In this document: positions 16,591 through 25,817 of the stretch, piece after piece | Layout: the number at the start of each line of letters is the position of its first letter | Numbering within the stretch: the stretch's first letter is position 1 | NCBI RefSeq assembly: GCF_017115025.1 | Contig: NZ_JABXKM010000099.1 | Coordinates: 27,903 to 91,902, forward strand | Direction of reading: 5' to 3' | Origin: Nostoc sp. NOS(2021) | GTDB taxonomy: Bacteria > Cyanobacteriota > Cyanobacteriia > Cyanobacteriales > Nostocaceae | DNA length: 64,000 nucleotides | The notes under the pieces: generated by a model | The model's database searches: none | What the model was told of the DNA's origin: nothing | Seen by the model: only the letters and a program-made list of their open reading frames with translations | Position numbers and translations under genes: made by a program

Positions 16591-18441
16591 CTAATCTGAT
16601 TGCCTTACTTCATACTGCATCTGATGATATTTCCACAGCTTACCTTTGAGTTCTAAAAGTTCTTGATACTTACCTTGCTCTACTATCCGTCCGTGTTCTA
16701 AAACTACAACTTTATCTGCTTTAGAAATGGTAGAAAGACGGTGAGCGATCGCAATAACTGTTTTACCAACAGATAGCTTTTCTAATGAATCTTGAATTAA
16801 GCGCTCAGATACAGAATCTAAGGCGCTAGTTGCCTCATCCAAAATTAAAATTTCTGGGTTCCGCAGTAAAGCACGCGCAATCGCAATTCGCTGTCTTTGT
16901 CCTCCAGATAACCGGACACCCCGATCTCCTAATTGGGTATCAAAACCTTCGGGCATTTCCAAAATAAATTCTAGTGCATTTGCTAGTTTAGCAGCTTCTT
17001 GAATTTGCTCATTAGTGGCTTCTGGAGTCCCGTAAGAAATATTTTGCCAAACATTAGTATTGAAGATAAAAGTATCCTGACTGACGACAGCTATTTTGCG
17101 ACGGAGGGAGTTAATTTCAAACTGCCGGACATCAATTTCATCAATGTAAAGATATCCATCTGTAGCATTATAAAATCGGGGAATTAAATCAGCAAGGGTT
17201 GTTTTCCCAGCGCCAGATGCTCCGACTAATGCCGTCATTTTCCCCTTTTCAATAGTCAGGGTAATATTATGTAGCACTAGATTTTTATCATCATAGCCAA
17301 AATCTACAGAGACTAAATCTATTGACCTTTTTAAACCTTTAAACTCAACTTTGCCATTTTGAAAGTAATATTTATCATCGCTTTTCAACAGATTTTTAAT
17401 GTTGTCTGCTGAACCATGTAAAGTGCTGAGATATGCTCTCGTGCCATTAATATCTTGAACAAATGGTATGAAGCGAAATAGCACAAAGAAAAAGGTTAGC
17501 AAAGAAGCAACTTGTAGTGTTCCGTTGGTAACAAGGCTAGTGAACGCCAAAATAATCATTCCGATCAATACCGTAGTTGCTACACCTTCGGCAATTGGCT
17601 TAACAAGTGTCCAAGTGAACACAACTTTCGTTGTAGTACTTATTACCTTATCGCTAGCTTTGTAGTAACGCTGACGCTCAAATTCTTGGGTACCACACGA
17701 GTGAACAGTGCGAATGCCATTAATAAATTCTATGGCTGTTGATGTAAAATTAGCATTAGCAGTTGTCATGCCAAAACTTGATTCTCTGACTCTAGCGTTC
17801 AGATTAGACAAGCCTACACCTAAAAGTGTAAATAGTAATGCTGATATCAGCGTCAGTTGCCATGATATCAAAAACATTGATATTAAGTAGACAAAGGTTG
17901 TTAGTCCTCTAGTTACTAAAAATGCTGCGCCACTGAAACCCTGTCTGATCCTTTCGATTTCTGTGGTAATTGTGTTAATTAGTTCACCAGAACGAGTTTT
18001 GGCAAAGTAACTTAACGATAAGGATTGTAACTGTTCAAAAATTTGTTTACGTAAGCGGTCGGCAAGATGTAGTTGAGATAATTCAGTATAGACTTGAGAA
18101 AAATAATTGAAGGTGGCACGTAACCAAGTACTTAATAAAATCAGCAAAGATACGCGATAGAGACGATTAATTGCCGATGTCTTAGCTCCCAGAATCCAAA
18201 TATCAAACCAGCCTATTCCTGTTTGGACAGGTTGAGCATTAGGACTGGTTAAGCTTTGCAAAAAGGAAAGTAAAAAACCAATACTCACACCTTCAAAAGT
18301 TGCCGCCAGAACCGAAAATATTAGAGCTAAAATTGCAATTTTGCGAAAGTGTTTAAATTCTTGTAATATCAAATAGTTTTCCTGCCAGAAGCTGGTAGCT
18401 TTGAGCAGATTACCGAGTGGTTGAGGAAGCTTGAAATGCAT
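16591..18441 (-). CDS. hepA: HepA-type ABC exporter for heterocyst envelope polysaccharide
   Basis: 616 aa, a fused half-transporter. N-terminal membrane domain with about six helices (IAILALIFSVLAATFEGVSI, ITWQ-type segments, VATTVLIGMIILAFTSLV), then an ATPase with Walker A ALVGASGAGKTTLADL, signature LSGGQRQRIAIARALL, Walker B ILILDEATSALDS and H-loop IAHRLS. The start MHFKLPQPLGNLLKATSFWQ and the overall sequence match what I recall of Anabaena 7120 HepA, which is needed to deposit the polysaccharide layer around heterocysts. An in-frame TTG at 18477 is not favoured. The adjacent upstream hepC gives the same gene order as in Anabaena. Expression is expected in differentiating cells, inferred from that homology. 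Confidence 0.9.
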   Translation of the reverse strand: MHFKLPQPLGNLLKATSFWQENYLILQEFKHFRKIAILALIFSVLAATFEGVSIGFLLSFLQSLTSPNAQPVQTGIGWFDIWILGAKTSAINRLYRVSLLILLSTWLRATFNYFSQVYTELSQLHLADRLRKQIFEQLQSLSLSYFAKTRSGELINTITTEIERIRQGFSGAAFLVTRGLTTFVYLISMFLISWQLTLISALLFTLLGVGLSNLNARVRESSFGMTTANANFTSTAIEFINGIRTVHSCGTQEFERQRYYKASDKVISTTTKVVFTWTLVKPIAEGVATTVLIGMIILAFTSLVTNGTLQVASLLTFFFVLFRFIPFVQDINGTRAYLSTLHGSADNIKNLLKSDDKYYFQNGKVEFKGLKRSIDLVSVDFGYDDKNLVLHNITLTIEKGKMTALVGASGAGKTTLADLIPRFYNATDGYLYIDEIDVRQFEINSLRRKIAVVSQDTFIFNTNVWQNISYGTPEATNEQIQEAAKLANALEFILEMPEGFDTQLGDRGVRLSGGQRQRIAIARALLRNPEILILDEATSALDSVSERLIQDSLEKLSVGKTVIAIAHRLSTISKADKVVVLEHGRIVEQGKYQELLELKGKLWKYHQMQYEVRQSD

Positions 18442-18592
18442 GGATTTTTCTAACAATAATTTTGCATGTAATACCAATTACCTGTGAGATTGCATAGAAC
18501 AAGTTGCTGTTGCTCAGAGCAAGTTGTCTCACCAAGCCTGATTTTGTGCAATTTCACAAATAATTGGTTTAATAATTTTGAATTTTGAATTC

Positions 18593-19324
18593 TCAAAGTG
18601 TTTGGCTATCCAGATGTAACAGGTGAGACTGTGCCTCTACTTCCCATGAAGCCGTAATTTCTGGTAGTTTATTTAGCTGTATTGCATCTTCCAAAGTCCA
18701 ACAACAAGATCCGGTCAAACTCATGTCACCCCGCAGCACATTAAATAACTGTGGTAAATTGTCAAGACCGTATTTATGCATCCAACGCCCTAGCGGTGTG
18801 ATGTTGTGCTTTGTAGTTGTGCAAAACCTCATCGCCCCAAAGAGTTTACCCCGTTCTCCAACACGCCACTCACGAGAAAAAAGTGACCCTGGCGAGTAAG
18901 CCTGCATTAATACAATCAATCCCAACATGACTGGACTTACTAATAGCAGCAAAACGAAAGCAGCAATCCAATCAATTAGTCGTTGTAATTGTCTCCAGGG
19001 TTGGTTAGGTAGTTTATTGCCAGCAGGTATGCTTAGGAATATTGGTTTTTGAGCTTCTTCACATGCATCTGCCCAAAACCTGAGCAAAGCCTCACCCAAT
19101 TTTGGATCTATGCTTACCAAACTTACAGGAGAATGTTGTAAGCATTCTACTAGCGATCGCTTACTATCTAATGAAGGCAGATATGGTTGTTTAACTCGTC
19201 CAGGCGGCTTCACCAACAGCTTACCCCGTCGCCACTGGAGTGTGCAGTACTCAGAGCGATTACCTTGGTGTTGCTGGGTTAGATCATATAAATTCTTTGA
19301 AGTTGGAATTATTGAAGCTGTCAT
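18593..19324 (-). CDS. hepC: HepC-type sugar transferase (initiating glycosyltransferase family)
   Basis: 243 aa. One hydrophobic segment (LIDWIAAFVLLLLVSPVMLG) precedes a bacterial sugar-transferase domain (SLFSREWRVGERGKLFGAMRF, LGRWMHKYGLDNLPQLFNVL, RGDMSLTG). Such proteins transfer a sugar-1-phosphate to undecaprenyl phosphate. The C-terminus is short and lacks the usual extended catalytic tail, so activity may differ. It has a 100-residue N-terminal extension typical of HepC. It lies 151 bp upstream of hepA. A 1-kb non-coding region lies on its promoter side. Confidence 0.85.
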   Translation of the reverse strand: MTASIIPTSKNLYDLTQQHQGNRSEYCTLQWRRGKLLVKPPGRVKQPYLPSLDSKRSLVECLQHSPVSLVSIDPKLGEALLRFWADACEEAQKPIFLSIPAGNKLPNQPWRQLQRLIDWIAAFVLLLLVSPVMLGLIVLMQAYSPGSLFSREWRVGERGKLFGAMRFCTTTKHNITPLGRWMHKYGLDNLPQLFNVLRGDMSLTGSCCWTLEDAIQLNKLPEITASWEVEAQSHLLHLDSQTL

Positions 19325-19447
19325 ATGTCTTTGGGATTATACAGGAGTGAATTGCTGAGGAGTTATCAAAGGCTATCAATGCCAAAGACCCAAATCCGCA
19401 TCTTGTTGTAAGTCCAAAAAGTTGGAGATATTCGTAATTCGTAATTA

Positions 19448-19767
19448 TGTCATGTCCGCCTAATCACTTGTAGGGTTCTCGCTTGGATGCAGTACAGTTT
19501 TGACCTCTCTCCAAACCTCTCTCGTAAAAGGAGAGAGGCTTTGAGTCTTACTCCCCAACGCTAGTAGGGGAGCCAGTGCGTTGGGCGGCTCTGCCGACTT
19601 GTCCCTTGCGCGTCTCCCCTTCTCCCAAAGGGAGAGGCTAGCGCCAAGGGAGAAGCACCTGGCGTAAGGGGTTGGGGGTTAGGTCTGTATTGGACTCAAC
19701 TGCAAACTGCGATATTAAAAAACTCTCCGCATCAGTCTAAACAATGAGTCTTTAAGCGAACATGATC
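19448..19767. mobile_element. MITE-like element related to the one at 7145-7291
   Basis: The left end TGTCATGTCCGCCTAATCAC and the right end (reverse complement GATCATGTTCGCTTAAAG) are imperfect inverted repeats that align with the 7145 element ends. The interior holds GGAGAGAGG / CTCTCTCC hairpins and a GGGGTTGGGGGTTAGGTCTG block shared with 33.6 kb. No target duplication is clear. Confidence 0.65.
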
Positions 19768-20168
19768 TAGTCTGAAACAAAGCTACCTGTGAAGTTGGGG
19801 GTCTTAAAACCTATGCTTAATTACGAGCAACTTTACTATTAATATTCATGGGCAAATCATGATTTTCCGGAAACTACTGACAGTAGAGAAGTGTAGAGGG
19901 AAATTACCCATGAATCTATATCTACGTTTAATTACGCTGAGGTGTTCATTGTGTCGATAGATTTACCAAAACCAGTCCACTCTTGTCTTCTAACCTTTTT
20001 GGAAGTGCTTTAATCTCTAGAATATAAGACTATGTAGAAATAGCGATCGCTCAAATAAATTCTTTATTTACTCTTTAAAGAGCCAGTGATTTCTCTGATA
20101 ATCCATAAAGATAGCATAAATATACTGAATTTTTCCTGATCGCAACAAAATTAAATTTTGATTATTAC

Positions 20169-20273
20169 CTCGTTCCCAGTCGGAGACTGGGAATGCCTAT
20201 TTTGAGGCTCCGCCTCCCTGACTCGCGGCAGAGCCGCAATGAGGAGCATTTCCAGCCAGAGGCTAGAAACGAG
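20169..20273. repeat. CTCGTT-ended inverted-repeat element
   Basis: Begins CTCGTTCCCAGTCGGAGACT and ends with the inverse of CTCGTTTCTAGCCTCTGGCT. Each end is itself a small hairpin. This matches a common cyanobacterial intergenic element; no gene inside. Confidence 0.75.
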
Positions 20274-20283
20274 AAAAATGCAA

Positions 20284-20314
20284 GATCCCCGACTTCTCTA
20301 AGAAGTCGGGGATC
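20284..20314. terminator. Hairpin after the Wzc-like gene
   Basis: GATCCCCGACTTCT and its exact complement enclose a 3-nt loop (14-bp stem), 20 bp beyond the Wzc stop. There is no long T-run on the minus side, so a terminator or RNA-stabilising role is inferred from position. Confidence 0.6.
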
Positions 20315-20333
20315 TATCATCTAGCGGTACTAG

Positions 20334-22562
20334 CTATTTTTCCACAGCTTGGCGTAGAGCTAATTGCTGTTGTTTGATATTGGGTACGTAATTAATGCTA
20401 GAGTTTGATACACCATTAGCTACAACCCCAATCAGATTTAACTTACTTAACATGGCTGTCGCTTGAGTCAGCTGACTTCGGGTCACAATACCAATGCTTG
20501 CCACCATGACCACGCTACGACAAGATGATGCGGTAAGCATGGCATCCACCAAGCCGAGAACTGGGGAAGCATCTATGAGTACCAAATCATAGTTTTCCTC
20601 AAATGCTGCCATTAATTGCATCATCCGAGGGGAACTCAACAGATTAGCTGGGTCGGCAGGTTTGGGGCCAGCAGTCAAAATATCGATGTAGGCGGAACCT
20701 GAGTATTGAAGACTAATTTGGTTGGGTAGAGTTGCATCACTAGCCAATAAAGTTGAAAGCCCCTGTTCATTAGGAAGATTCAGTTGTTCGTGCAGACTGG
20801 GATCACGTAAGTTGGCATCAATTAGCAACACCTTTTTGTGTAAACGGGCAGCACTCATTGCCAAACCCAACGCCAAGGCTGATTTACCCTCATCGGCTAA
20901 AGCTGAGGTGATCATCAAAGATTTTAAATTAGTAACAGTATTTAAAAGTTCAATGTTTTTGTAAATCAGATCCAGCGATTCCCAACGCGGTGGAGATTGC
21001 AATACCTGAATTGTCCAGGGAGCGAGAACTTCTGGCTTACCAAAAGGCAACTTGATCATTGATTCTTTAGGTTTGGCTGGCGGTAACTTGGGAGTTGTTC
21101 CCAACAACGGCATGGCCATTTGCTTCTCTAACTCAGCAGTGGTGTGAACTGCATCATCAGCCGATTCCCGAATAAAGGCAGCAATGCCTCCTAACATGAA
21201 CCCAACCACAGCACCTAACAGCAAGTTCTGCTGGAGATTGGGGCCTAATTGTCCGCCTTTTTGAGGTTCTTCTACAACTTCCCAATTAAATCCACCCTTG
21301 GAAAGTTCTTGCCGCAATTGCTGTTCTGCTCTTAAAAGCTGCTCTAATCTTTCACGACTAAATTGCAACTGCGGTAGCATCCGATTGTAATAAGCCAACA
21401 GAGGCGGGAAGCGTTTAATTTCAAGACGCAGCTCGTTTTCTTTCTGAGCCAAAGTTTGATCGCGAGCAGTTAAAGCAACTATAGTGGTCTGCGTTTCTAC
21501 TAGCTGACCAGCAAGGCTGAGATCAATTTGCCCAAGCTGTCCTCGTTCGAGAAGAGAATCTCCCGAAGTGAATCCACCATTAGACTTTCCGCCTAAAGTT
21601 CTTCCTACCTCTTGTTGCAATAATTCCTTCTGGCTCTGAAGCTGTTCTTTGAACTTTTGCACACTCGGAGTTTGATCTGTAAAGCGTAAGCGTTCCTGTG
21701 CTAGTGCGAGTTCGGTTTTTTGGATTTCGTTCAGTAAGCCTTGATAGCGAGTAGACTGACTCAGACGAGAAGCAACTAGAGCATTTTGAGGAGAACGGTT
21801 AAGTTGTTCTTCTAAAGATTTTTGACGTGCTAAAGCTTCCCCATATTGAGCGCGAGTTGTCTGTCTTTCTTGGGCAATATTGTTCAAAGCTGTCTCAATC
21901 GCTTTGGCCTGTGACTCTGGATCAATTAAGTTCTGATTTCTGCGAAACCTTTGTAAATTTGCCTCAGACGCATTTACCTCTTCACTGGCTTTACTTAACT
22001 GTTCCCTGATAATTTGCAGACCTTTTTGTAAACGCGAATTCTGTTGATCTTTGTTATATTCCACATAAACTTGTCGAATTGCACTCAGAACTTTTTGTGT
22101 CTTTTCTGGATTTCCAGCAGTGTATTCCACTTGAAAGATTTTAGTAGCGACATTATCTTCTTTGCTCCTTAATTGAGTTAAGACCAAAGAAGCTTTAATC
22201 TCACTTGAACTTATATCTGGATAATCAGACTGAAGTTTATCAACTGCTTTTTGGATCAGTCCCGAACTCTGCATCAAGTTAAGCTGGGTTGCAGTATCTA
22301 TAACCACATTAGAGTCAGTAAACTGGTTGTCTAACCCAGCACCTTCTGTCTTACCTTGATAGTTAGGTTCTACTAGCAGTTGCATTGAACTTTTATAAGT
22401 AGGTTTTGTCTTAAAAGTTACCACACCAGCAAGAGCGATAGAAGTAATAAATACTGCCAAAAACCAAGGAAATCTCCGTATAAGTACTGCAAATATTTGT
22501 CCGTAACCTAGTTCACTTTCAGAAGCTGGAGTTAAATGAGGATTTAGACTAGTTTGAACCAC
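20334..22562 (-). CDS. Wzc-like polysaccharide copolymerase with BY-kinase-type ATPase domain
   Basis: 742 aa. Wzz-type chain-length domain with membrane helix about residues 30-50 (FPWFLAVFITSIALAGVVTF), a long coiled-coil periplasmic region (about 170-420), a second helix (LLLGAVVGFMLGGIAAF) and a cytoplasmic ATPase. The ATPase has Walker A SALADEGKSALALGLA, Walker A' VLLIDANLRDP and Walker B DLVLIDASPV. The C-terminus (PNIKQQQLALRQAVEK) lacks the tyrosine cluster of true Wzc kinases. It starts at GTG with AAGGA upstream. It would control polysaccharide chain length and export, upstream of hepC-hepA. Confidence 0.9.
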   Translation of the reverse strand: MVQTSLNPHLTPASESELGYGQIFAVLIRRFPWFLAVFITSIALAGVVTFKTKPTYKSSMQLLVEPNYQGKTEGAGLDNQFTDSNVVIDTATQLNLMQSSGLIQKAVDKLQSDYPDISSSEIKASLVLTQLRSKEDNVATKIFQVEYTAGNPEKTQKVLSAIRQVYVEYNKDQQNSRLQKGLQIIREQLSKASEEVNASEANLQRFRRNQNLIDPESQAKAIETALNNIAQERQTTRAQYGEALARQKSLEEQLNRSPQNALVASRLSQSTRYQGLLNEIQKTELALAQERLRFTDQTPSVQKFKEQLQSQKELLQQEVGRTLGGKSNGGFTSGDSLLERGQLGQIDLSLAGQLVETQTTIVALTARDQTLAQKENELRLEIKRFPPLLAYYNRMLPQLQFSRERLEQLLRAEQQLRQELSKGGFNWEVVEEPQKGGQLGPNLQQNLLLGAVVGFMLGGIAAFIRESADDAVHTTAELEKQMAMPLLGTTPKLPPAKPKESMIKLPFGKPEVLAPWTIQVLQSPPRWESLDLIYKNIELLNTVTNLKSLMITSALADEGKSALALGLAMSAARLHKKVLLIDANLRDPSLHEQLNLPNEQGLSTLLASDATLPNQISLQYSGSAYIDILTAGPKPADPANLLSSPRMMQLMAAFEENYDLVLIDASPVLGLVDAMLTASSCRSVVMVASIGIVTRSQLTQATAMLSKLNLIGVVANGVSNSSINYVPNIKQQQLALRQAVEK

Positions 22563-22708
22563 TTTTATTATCCTTGTCTTTTCTACGAAAGGCTATGCCA
22601 ACGAGACTTACGCTAAGAGATTCTCCGAAGAATACCTATTTTTTTTAACAAACCGCCAAGAGGAGAGAAAATAAATAGGTAATCTTATAGTGGAAAGAGA
22701 TTCAGAAA

Positions 22709-23809
22709 TCAAATGAATAATTGATGCACGCCACAAGCTTGGTTAATAATTTGCTCAACTTTCCCAAAGAATGCTTTCTCTGAAAAGTTTGCTACTGCAT
22801 GATTACGGATGCGATCGTAATCCCAAGAAATGCCCTTGGCTTCTAGTAATGCAATTTGTAAGGATTCGGGTGTTTGCCTTTTGAAAAAGACTCCTGTTTC
22901 ACCTAATATTTGAGTATCTAATACTCCACCTGCTCCATAGGCTATGACTGGTGTGCCACTAGCATTAGCCTCTACTGGAACTAATCCGTAGTCTTCTAGG
23001 GCTGCGACAATAATAGACTTGGCTTTGGAAAACAAGTCTTTGCGGGTTCTATCACTTACGTGTCCCAAGAACTCAATATTTTGTAATGCTTTGGATTTTA
23101 ACCGTGCTTGTTCTGGTCCGTCACCTGATATTAATAACCGCCATCCTAGCCAATTGAAAGCTTCCACTATTATATCAAGACGCTTATAACTGATCATCCG
23201 GGCTGAGGCCAGATAATATTCATCTTTTATATCTGAAAAAAGAAATTTACTAGTATCAATTGGATAGTTCACCATCATTGCCTTTTTGCCATAAATATTT
23301 TCAATACGGCGGGCAACAACACTGGAATTAGCAATATAGAGGTCAGGTTCCTGTGCATATTTCAGGTCTACCTTTCTCATTACTTGGAAAACTTGTTCGA
23401 TTAAAGGAGCAAAATATCTATAGTCTCCGTACTCTCTTAAATAAGTTGCTGTATCCCATAAGAAACGGGTGACATTATGGCAAAAACAAATGTGGCGGGC
23501 ATTGGGGTTTTTTCGCACTGCTTTGGCGAAACTGGTGCTACTGCTAATAATTAAATCGTAGTCTTGCAGATCCAAGGCACGAAAGGCAGGAAAATATAGA
23601 GGAGCCATCGACCTGAAATATTTTGCTGCACAAGGAATCTTTTGCAAGAAAGTTGTATTAACTATGCGATCGCCTAGATCAATAGTTTTTTCTGGATCGT
23701 ACAAAGATGTGAAAATATCTGCTTCAGGATAGCGCTTACAAAGCAGTTCAAACACACGCTCTGCCCCACCTCGCTGGGTTAAATAATCATGGACTAGAGC
23801 AATTTTCAT
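22709..23809 (-). CDS. Glycosyltransferase family 4
   Basis: 366 aa. N-terminal MKIALVHDYLTQRGGAERVF, a CFCHNVTRFLWD acceptor motif, IANSSVVARRIENIYGK, and the donor-site motif EDYGLVPVEANASGTPVIAYGAGG. This pattern is typical of WbaZ/mannosyltransferase-like GT4 enzymes in exopolysaccharide loci; mannose is a guess. It is separated by about 146 bp from the downstream Wzc gene on the same strand. Confidence 0.88.
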   Translation of the reverse strand: MKIALVHDYLTQRGGAERVFELLCKRYPEADIFTSLYDPEKTIDLGDRIVNTTFLQKIPCAAKYFRSMAPLYFPAFRALDLQDYDLIISSSTSFAKAVRKNPNARHICFCHNVTRFLWDTATYLREYGDYRYFAPLIEQVFQVMRKVDLKYAQEPDLYIANSSVVARRIENIYGKKAMMVNYPIDTSKFLFSDIKDEYYLASARMISYKRLDIIVEAFNWLGWRLLISGDGPEQARLKSKALQNIEFLGHVSDRTRKDLFSKAKSIIVAALEDYGLVPVEANASGTPVIAYGAGGVLDTQILGETGVFFKRQTPESLQIALLEAKGISWDYDRIRNHAVANFSEKAFFGKVEQIINQACGVHQLFI

Positions 23810-24196
23810 GAATTTGACCTAAAGTTTCGATCAGGTTTGTTTGAACGCTCCCCAGCAAGTTACTATCAACAACTTTAGTGTCCCACAGTTAAATCGGCGG
23901 TTAGAAACCGCGTCTACACGAGGCTTTACCCACCTCCGTGGGTTAAGAACCCTTGATTTTGTATCAGTCCGCGCAGGCGGACGAGAGTTTGTGTAGCCGC
24001 GAATTCTATTCGCCCTGACTCTACGCCCCTACAGTCAATTCATTTCTTGCAAATATTTTTGGAACCGATATTAAGGACTTCCAACAAATAAATTATCCAA
24101 TCTTGTGGGGTGGGCATCTTGCCCGCCTTTGGCTATGGGCTCTCGTGTCGCCCACCCCACAAGAAGTAGTTGAGTATTTTTTTATTTGTCAGTCCC
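23810..24196. other. Spacer with two intergenic repeat elements
   Basis: No gene seen. About 23888-24015 holds a repeat (GGCTTTACCCACCTCCGTGG, GTCCGCGCAGGCGGAC hairpin) that recurs at 25625-25760 and in part at 36410-36500 and inside the element at 47.8 kb. At 24102-24163, 14-bp arms CTTGTGGGGTGGGC / GCCCACCCCACAAG enclose a 34-bp centre; a diverged copy lies at 33777-33838. Confidence 0.65.
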
Positions 24197-25510
24197 TTAC
24201 CCAACTGCTACCAAGATTTTTTCTGGGGCGAAATAAGTGTTTTGCTCAGTTCGTAGTTGGTCGCATAGTCTGCCTTCCGGTAGTTCTACATCCTCGTATG
24301 TGAGGACTTGATCTTTAGAAATATCTCGTTTTAGGCGACACCCTTCAGCTAAACCAATTGGTAGGAGATTTTGCTGTTGGACGATATCGGAATTCTCACA
24401 TTGTCCGTAGGTCATGTAGTAGCCGATGCCATCTAAGGTTTCTCCTGCTTTCAGGTCGATTTTGGCGGTGGTGACAACATCTACTAGCGGGCCTGCTAAT
24501 GGAGACATGACGGCATCACCGAATAGGACAGCACGCGCTACGGACAGGGGAACTTCAAAATGACAGAGGTGATAAGGAGTATAGAAGCTGTAAAGAGGGC
24601 CTTCGCCTAATTTGTATAAGTTGAGATAGTGGCGTTGCTTGGGGTCGTCATGAGTGGCAAATACATATACGCCTGGGCCAGGTTTTGCTCCAACTACATA
24701 ATCGACAATGCCGCCCAGTTCCTTGAGTTGTTCAACATCATATAACTGGGTCATTTCATCGACATAACCGTTGAAGTCATATCCCAGCATTCCCCGTTTG
24801 GCGACTTTCATCCCTGTGGCATTGGCAACGATCGCTTGCTCAAAGGAAATTTTGGTTCCATCGGCAAAGCTAGCCACCATGTGAGGCTTTTGACCCCAAC
24901 GTTTAGCAAATCCTTCCTGGGTAGTGGGATTGCGATAGGGGTCTTGGAGTCCTTTAATGTTACCGCATAATAACGGAGTTAAACCAATGCTTTTCACAAA
25001 GCGGTAAAGGTTCATTTGTACCCCTGGCTGATCACCATCACAAGCGCTGAGAATAACGCCTGCTTTGTCGGCATACACTTTCAGGATGGGGCCAATGGTG
25101 CCGTCGAGTTCGGCATTCATCATGATCACATGCTTGCAATGAGCGATCGCTTCCATGACGATCTGAGCGCCAAATTCCACTGCACCTGTGACTTCGATTA
25201 ATGCATCAATGCCCTCAGCCCGACACAGTAACTTAGCGTCTTCTGTGACTGCATATTTACCGTTAGCGATCGCATCTTCTAATTCGCTGACAGTTGCAAC
25301 AACTTGAATATCTTCAATTCCGGCTTCCGAATAAGCTTGTTTAGCTGCCTCAATCTGGCGATTGGAGATAGCTACTAACTCCATTCCTGGCACGGAGTTG
25401 ACAATTTGGTTGGCAATTCCTCGACCCATAAAACCAGCACCAATCATTCCCACTTTGATAGGATTTCCTGCTGCTGCACGGGCTTGTAAGGCGCGATCGA
25501 TAATAATCAT
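24197..25510 (-). CDS. NAD(P)-binding homoserine-dehydrogenase-like protein with SAF domain
   Basis: 437 aa. The N-terminal Rossmann motif is KVGMIGAGFMGRGIANQI. The core resembles the homoserine dehydrogenase/Gfo-like fold (ACDGDQPGVQMNLYRFVK, LQDPYRNPTTQEGFAKRW). The C-terminal LKAGETLDGIGYYMTYG and LKRDISKDQVLTYEDVELPE is an SAF-type domain as in sialic-acid synthase and related enzymes. A strong AGGAG precedes the ATG. A role in making an unusual acidic or branched sugar is inferred from the island context; the substrate is not established. Confidence 0.78.
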   Translation of the reverse strand: MIIIDRALQARAAAGNPIKVGMIGAGFMGRGIANQIVNSVPGMELVAISNRQIEAAKQAYSEAGIEDIQVVATVSELEDAIANGKYAVTEDAKLLCRAEGIDALIEVTGAVEFGAQIVMEAIAHCKHVIMMNAELDGTIGPILKVYADKAGVILSACDGDQPGVQMNLYRFVKSIGLTPLLCGNIKGLQDPYRNPTTQEGFAKRWGQKPHMVASFADGTKISFEQAIVANATGMKVAKRGMLGYDFNGYVDEMTQLYDVEQLKELGGIVDYVVGAKPGPGVYVFATHDDPKQRHYLNLYKLGEGPLYSFYTPYHLCHFEVPLSVARAVLFGDAVMSPLAGPLVDVVTTAKIDLKAGETLDGIGYYMTYGQCENSDIVQQQNLLPIGLAEGCRLKRDISKDQVLTYEDVELPEGRLCDQLRTEQNTYFAPEKILVAVG

Positions 25511-25817
25511 GAACTAAACTCCTTTTTGGAACTGTTTATTGTGATACAAATTCTCGATAATTTTGCACTTAATAATTTGTTACAGCTAAATATTAAGTAC
25601 ATTTTCACGGGAAATTGCTGGCTCGTCTACATGAGACTTAACCCACCTTTCCTTGCGGAATGCTACGTGAAGGTGGGTTAAGAACCCTTGATTTTGTATT
25701 AGTCCACGGAGGTGAACTTGGTTTGTATAGCCAAGCTAGTGCGGTCTTCTCTACGAGACGCTGCGCGATGGGGGTTTCCCCCATGAGCAACTGGCGTGCG
25801 ATTTCTAATCGCCAGCG
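25511..25817. other. Spacer with repeat and REP-like core
   Basis: About 25625-25760 repeats the GGGTTAAGAACCCTTGATTTTG block seen at 23.9 kb. At 25741-25768 TCTCTACGAGACGCTGCGCG is the REP core also found inside genes at 3.96 and 5.2 kb. No gene seen. Confidence 0.6.

Larger units (their letters stand above)
19325..20333. other. 1-kb spacer upstream of hepC holding two repeats and a hairpin
   Basis: No coding region seen. From the hepC side: an AT-rich stretch that should hold the hepC promoter, a 320-bp MITE-like element (19448-19767), about 400 bp of unique sequence with one HIP1 (about 20043), a 105-bp inverted-repeat element (20169-20273) and a strong hairpin (20284-20314) after the Wzc gene. 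Confidence 0.6.
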
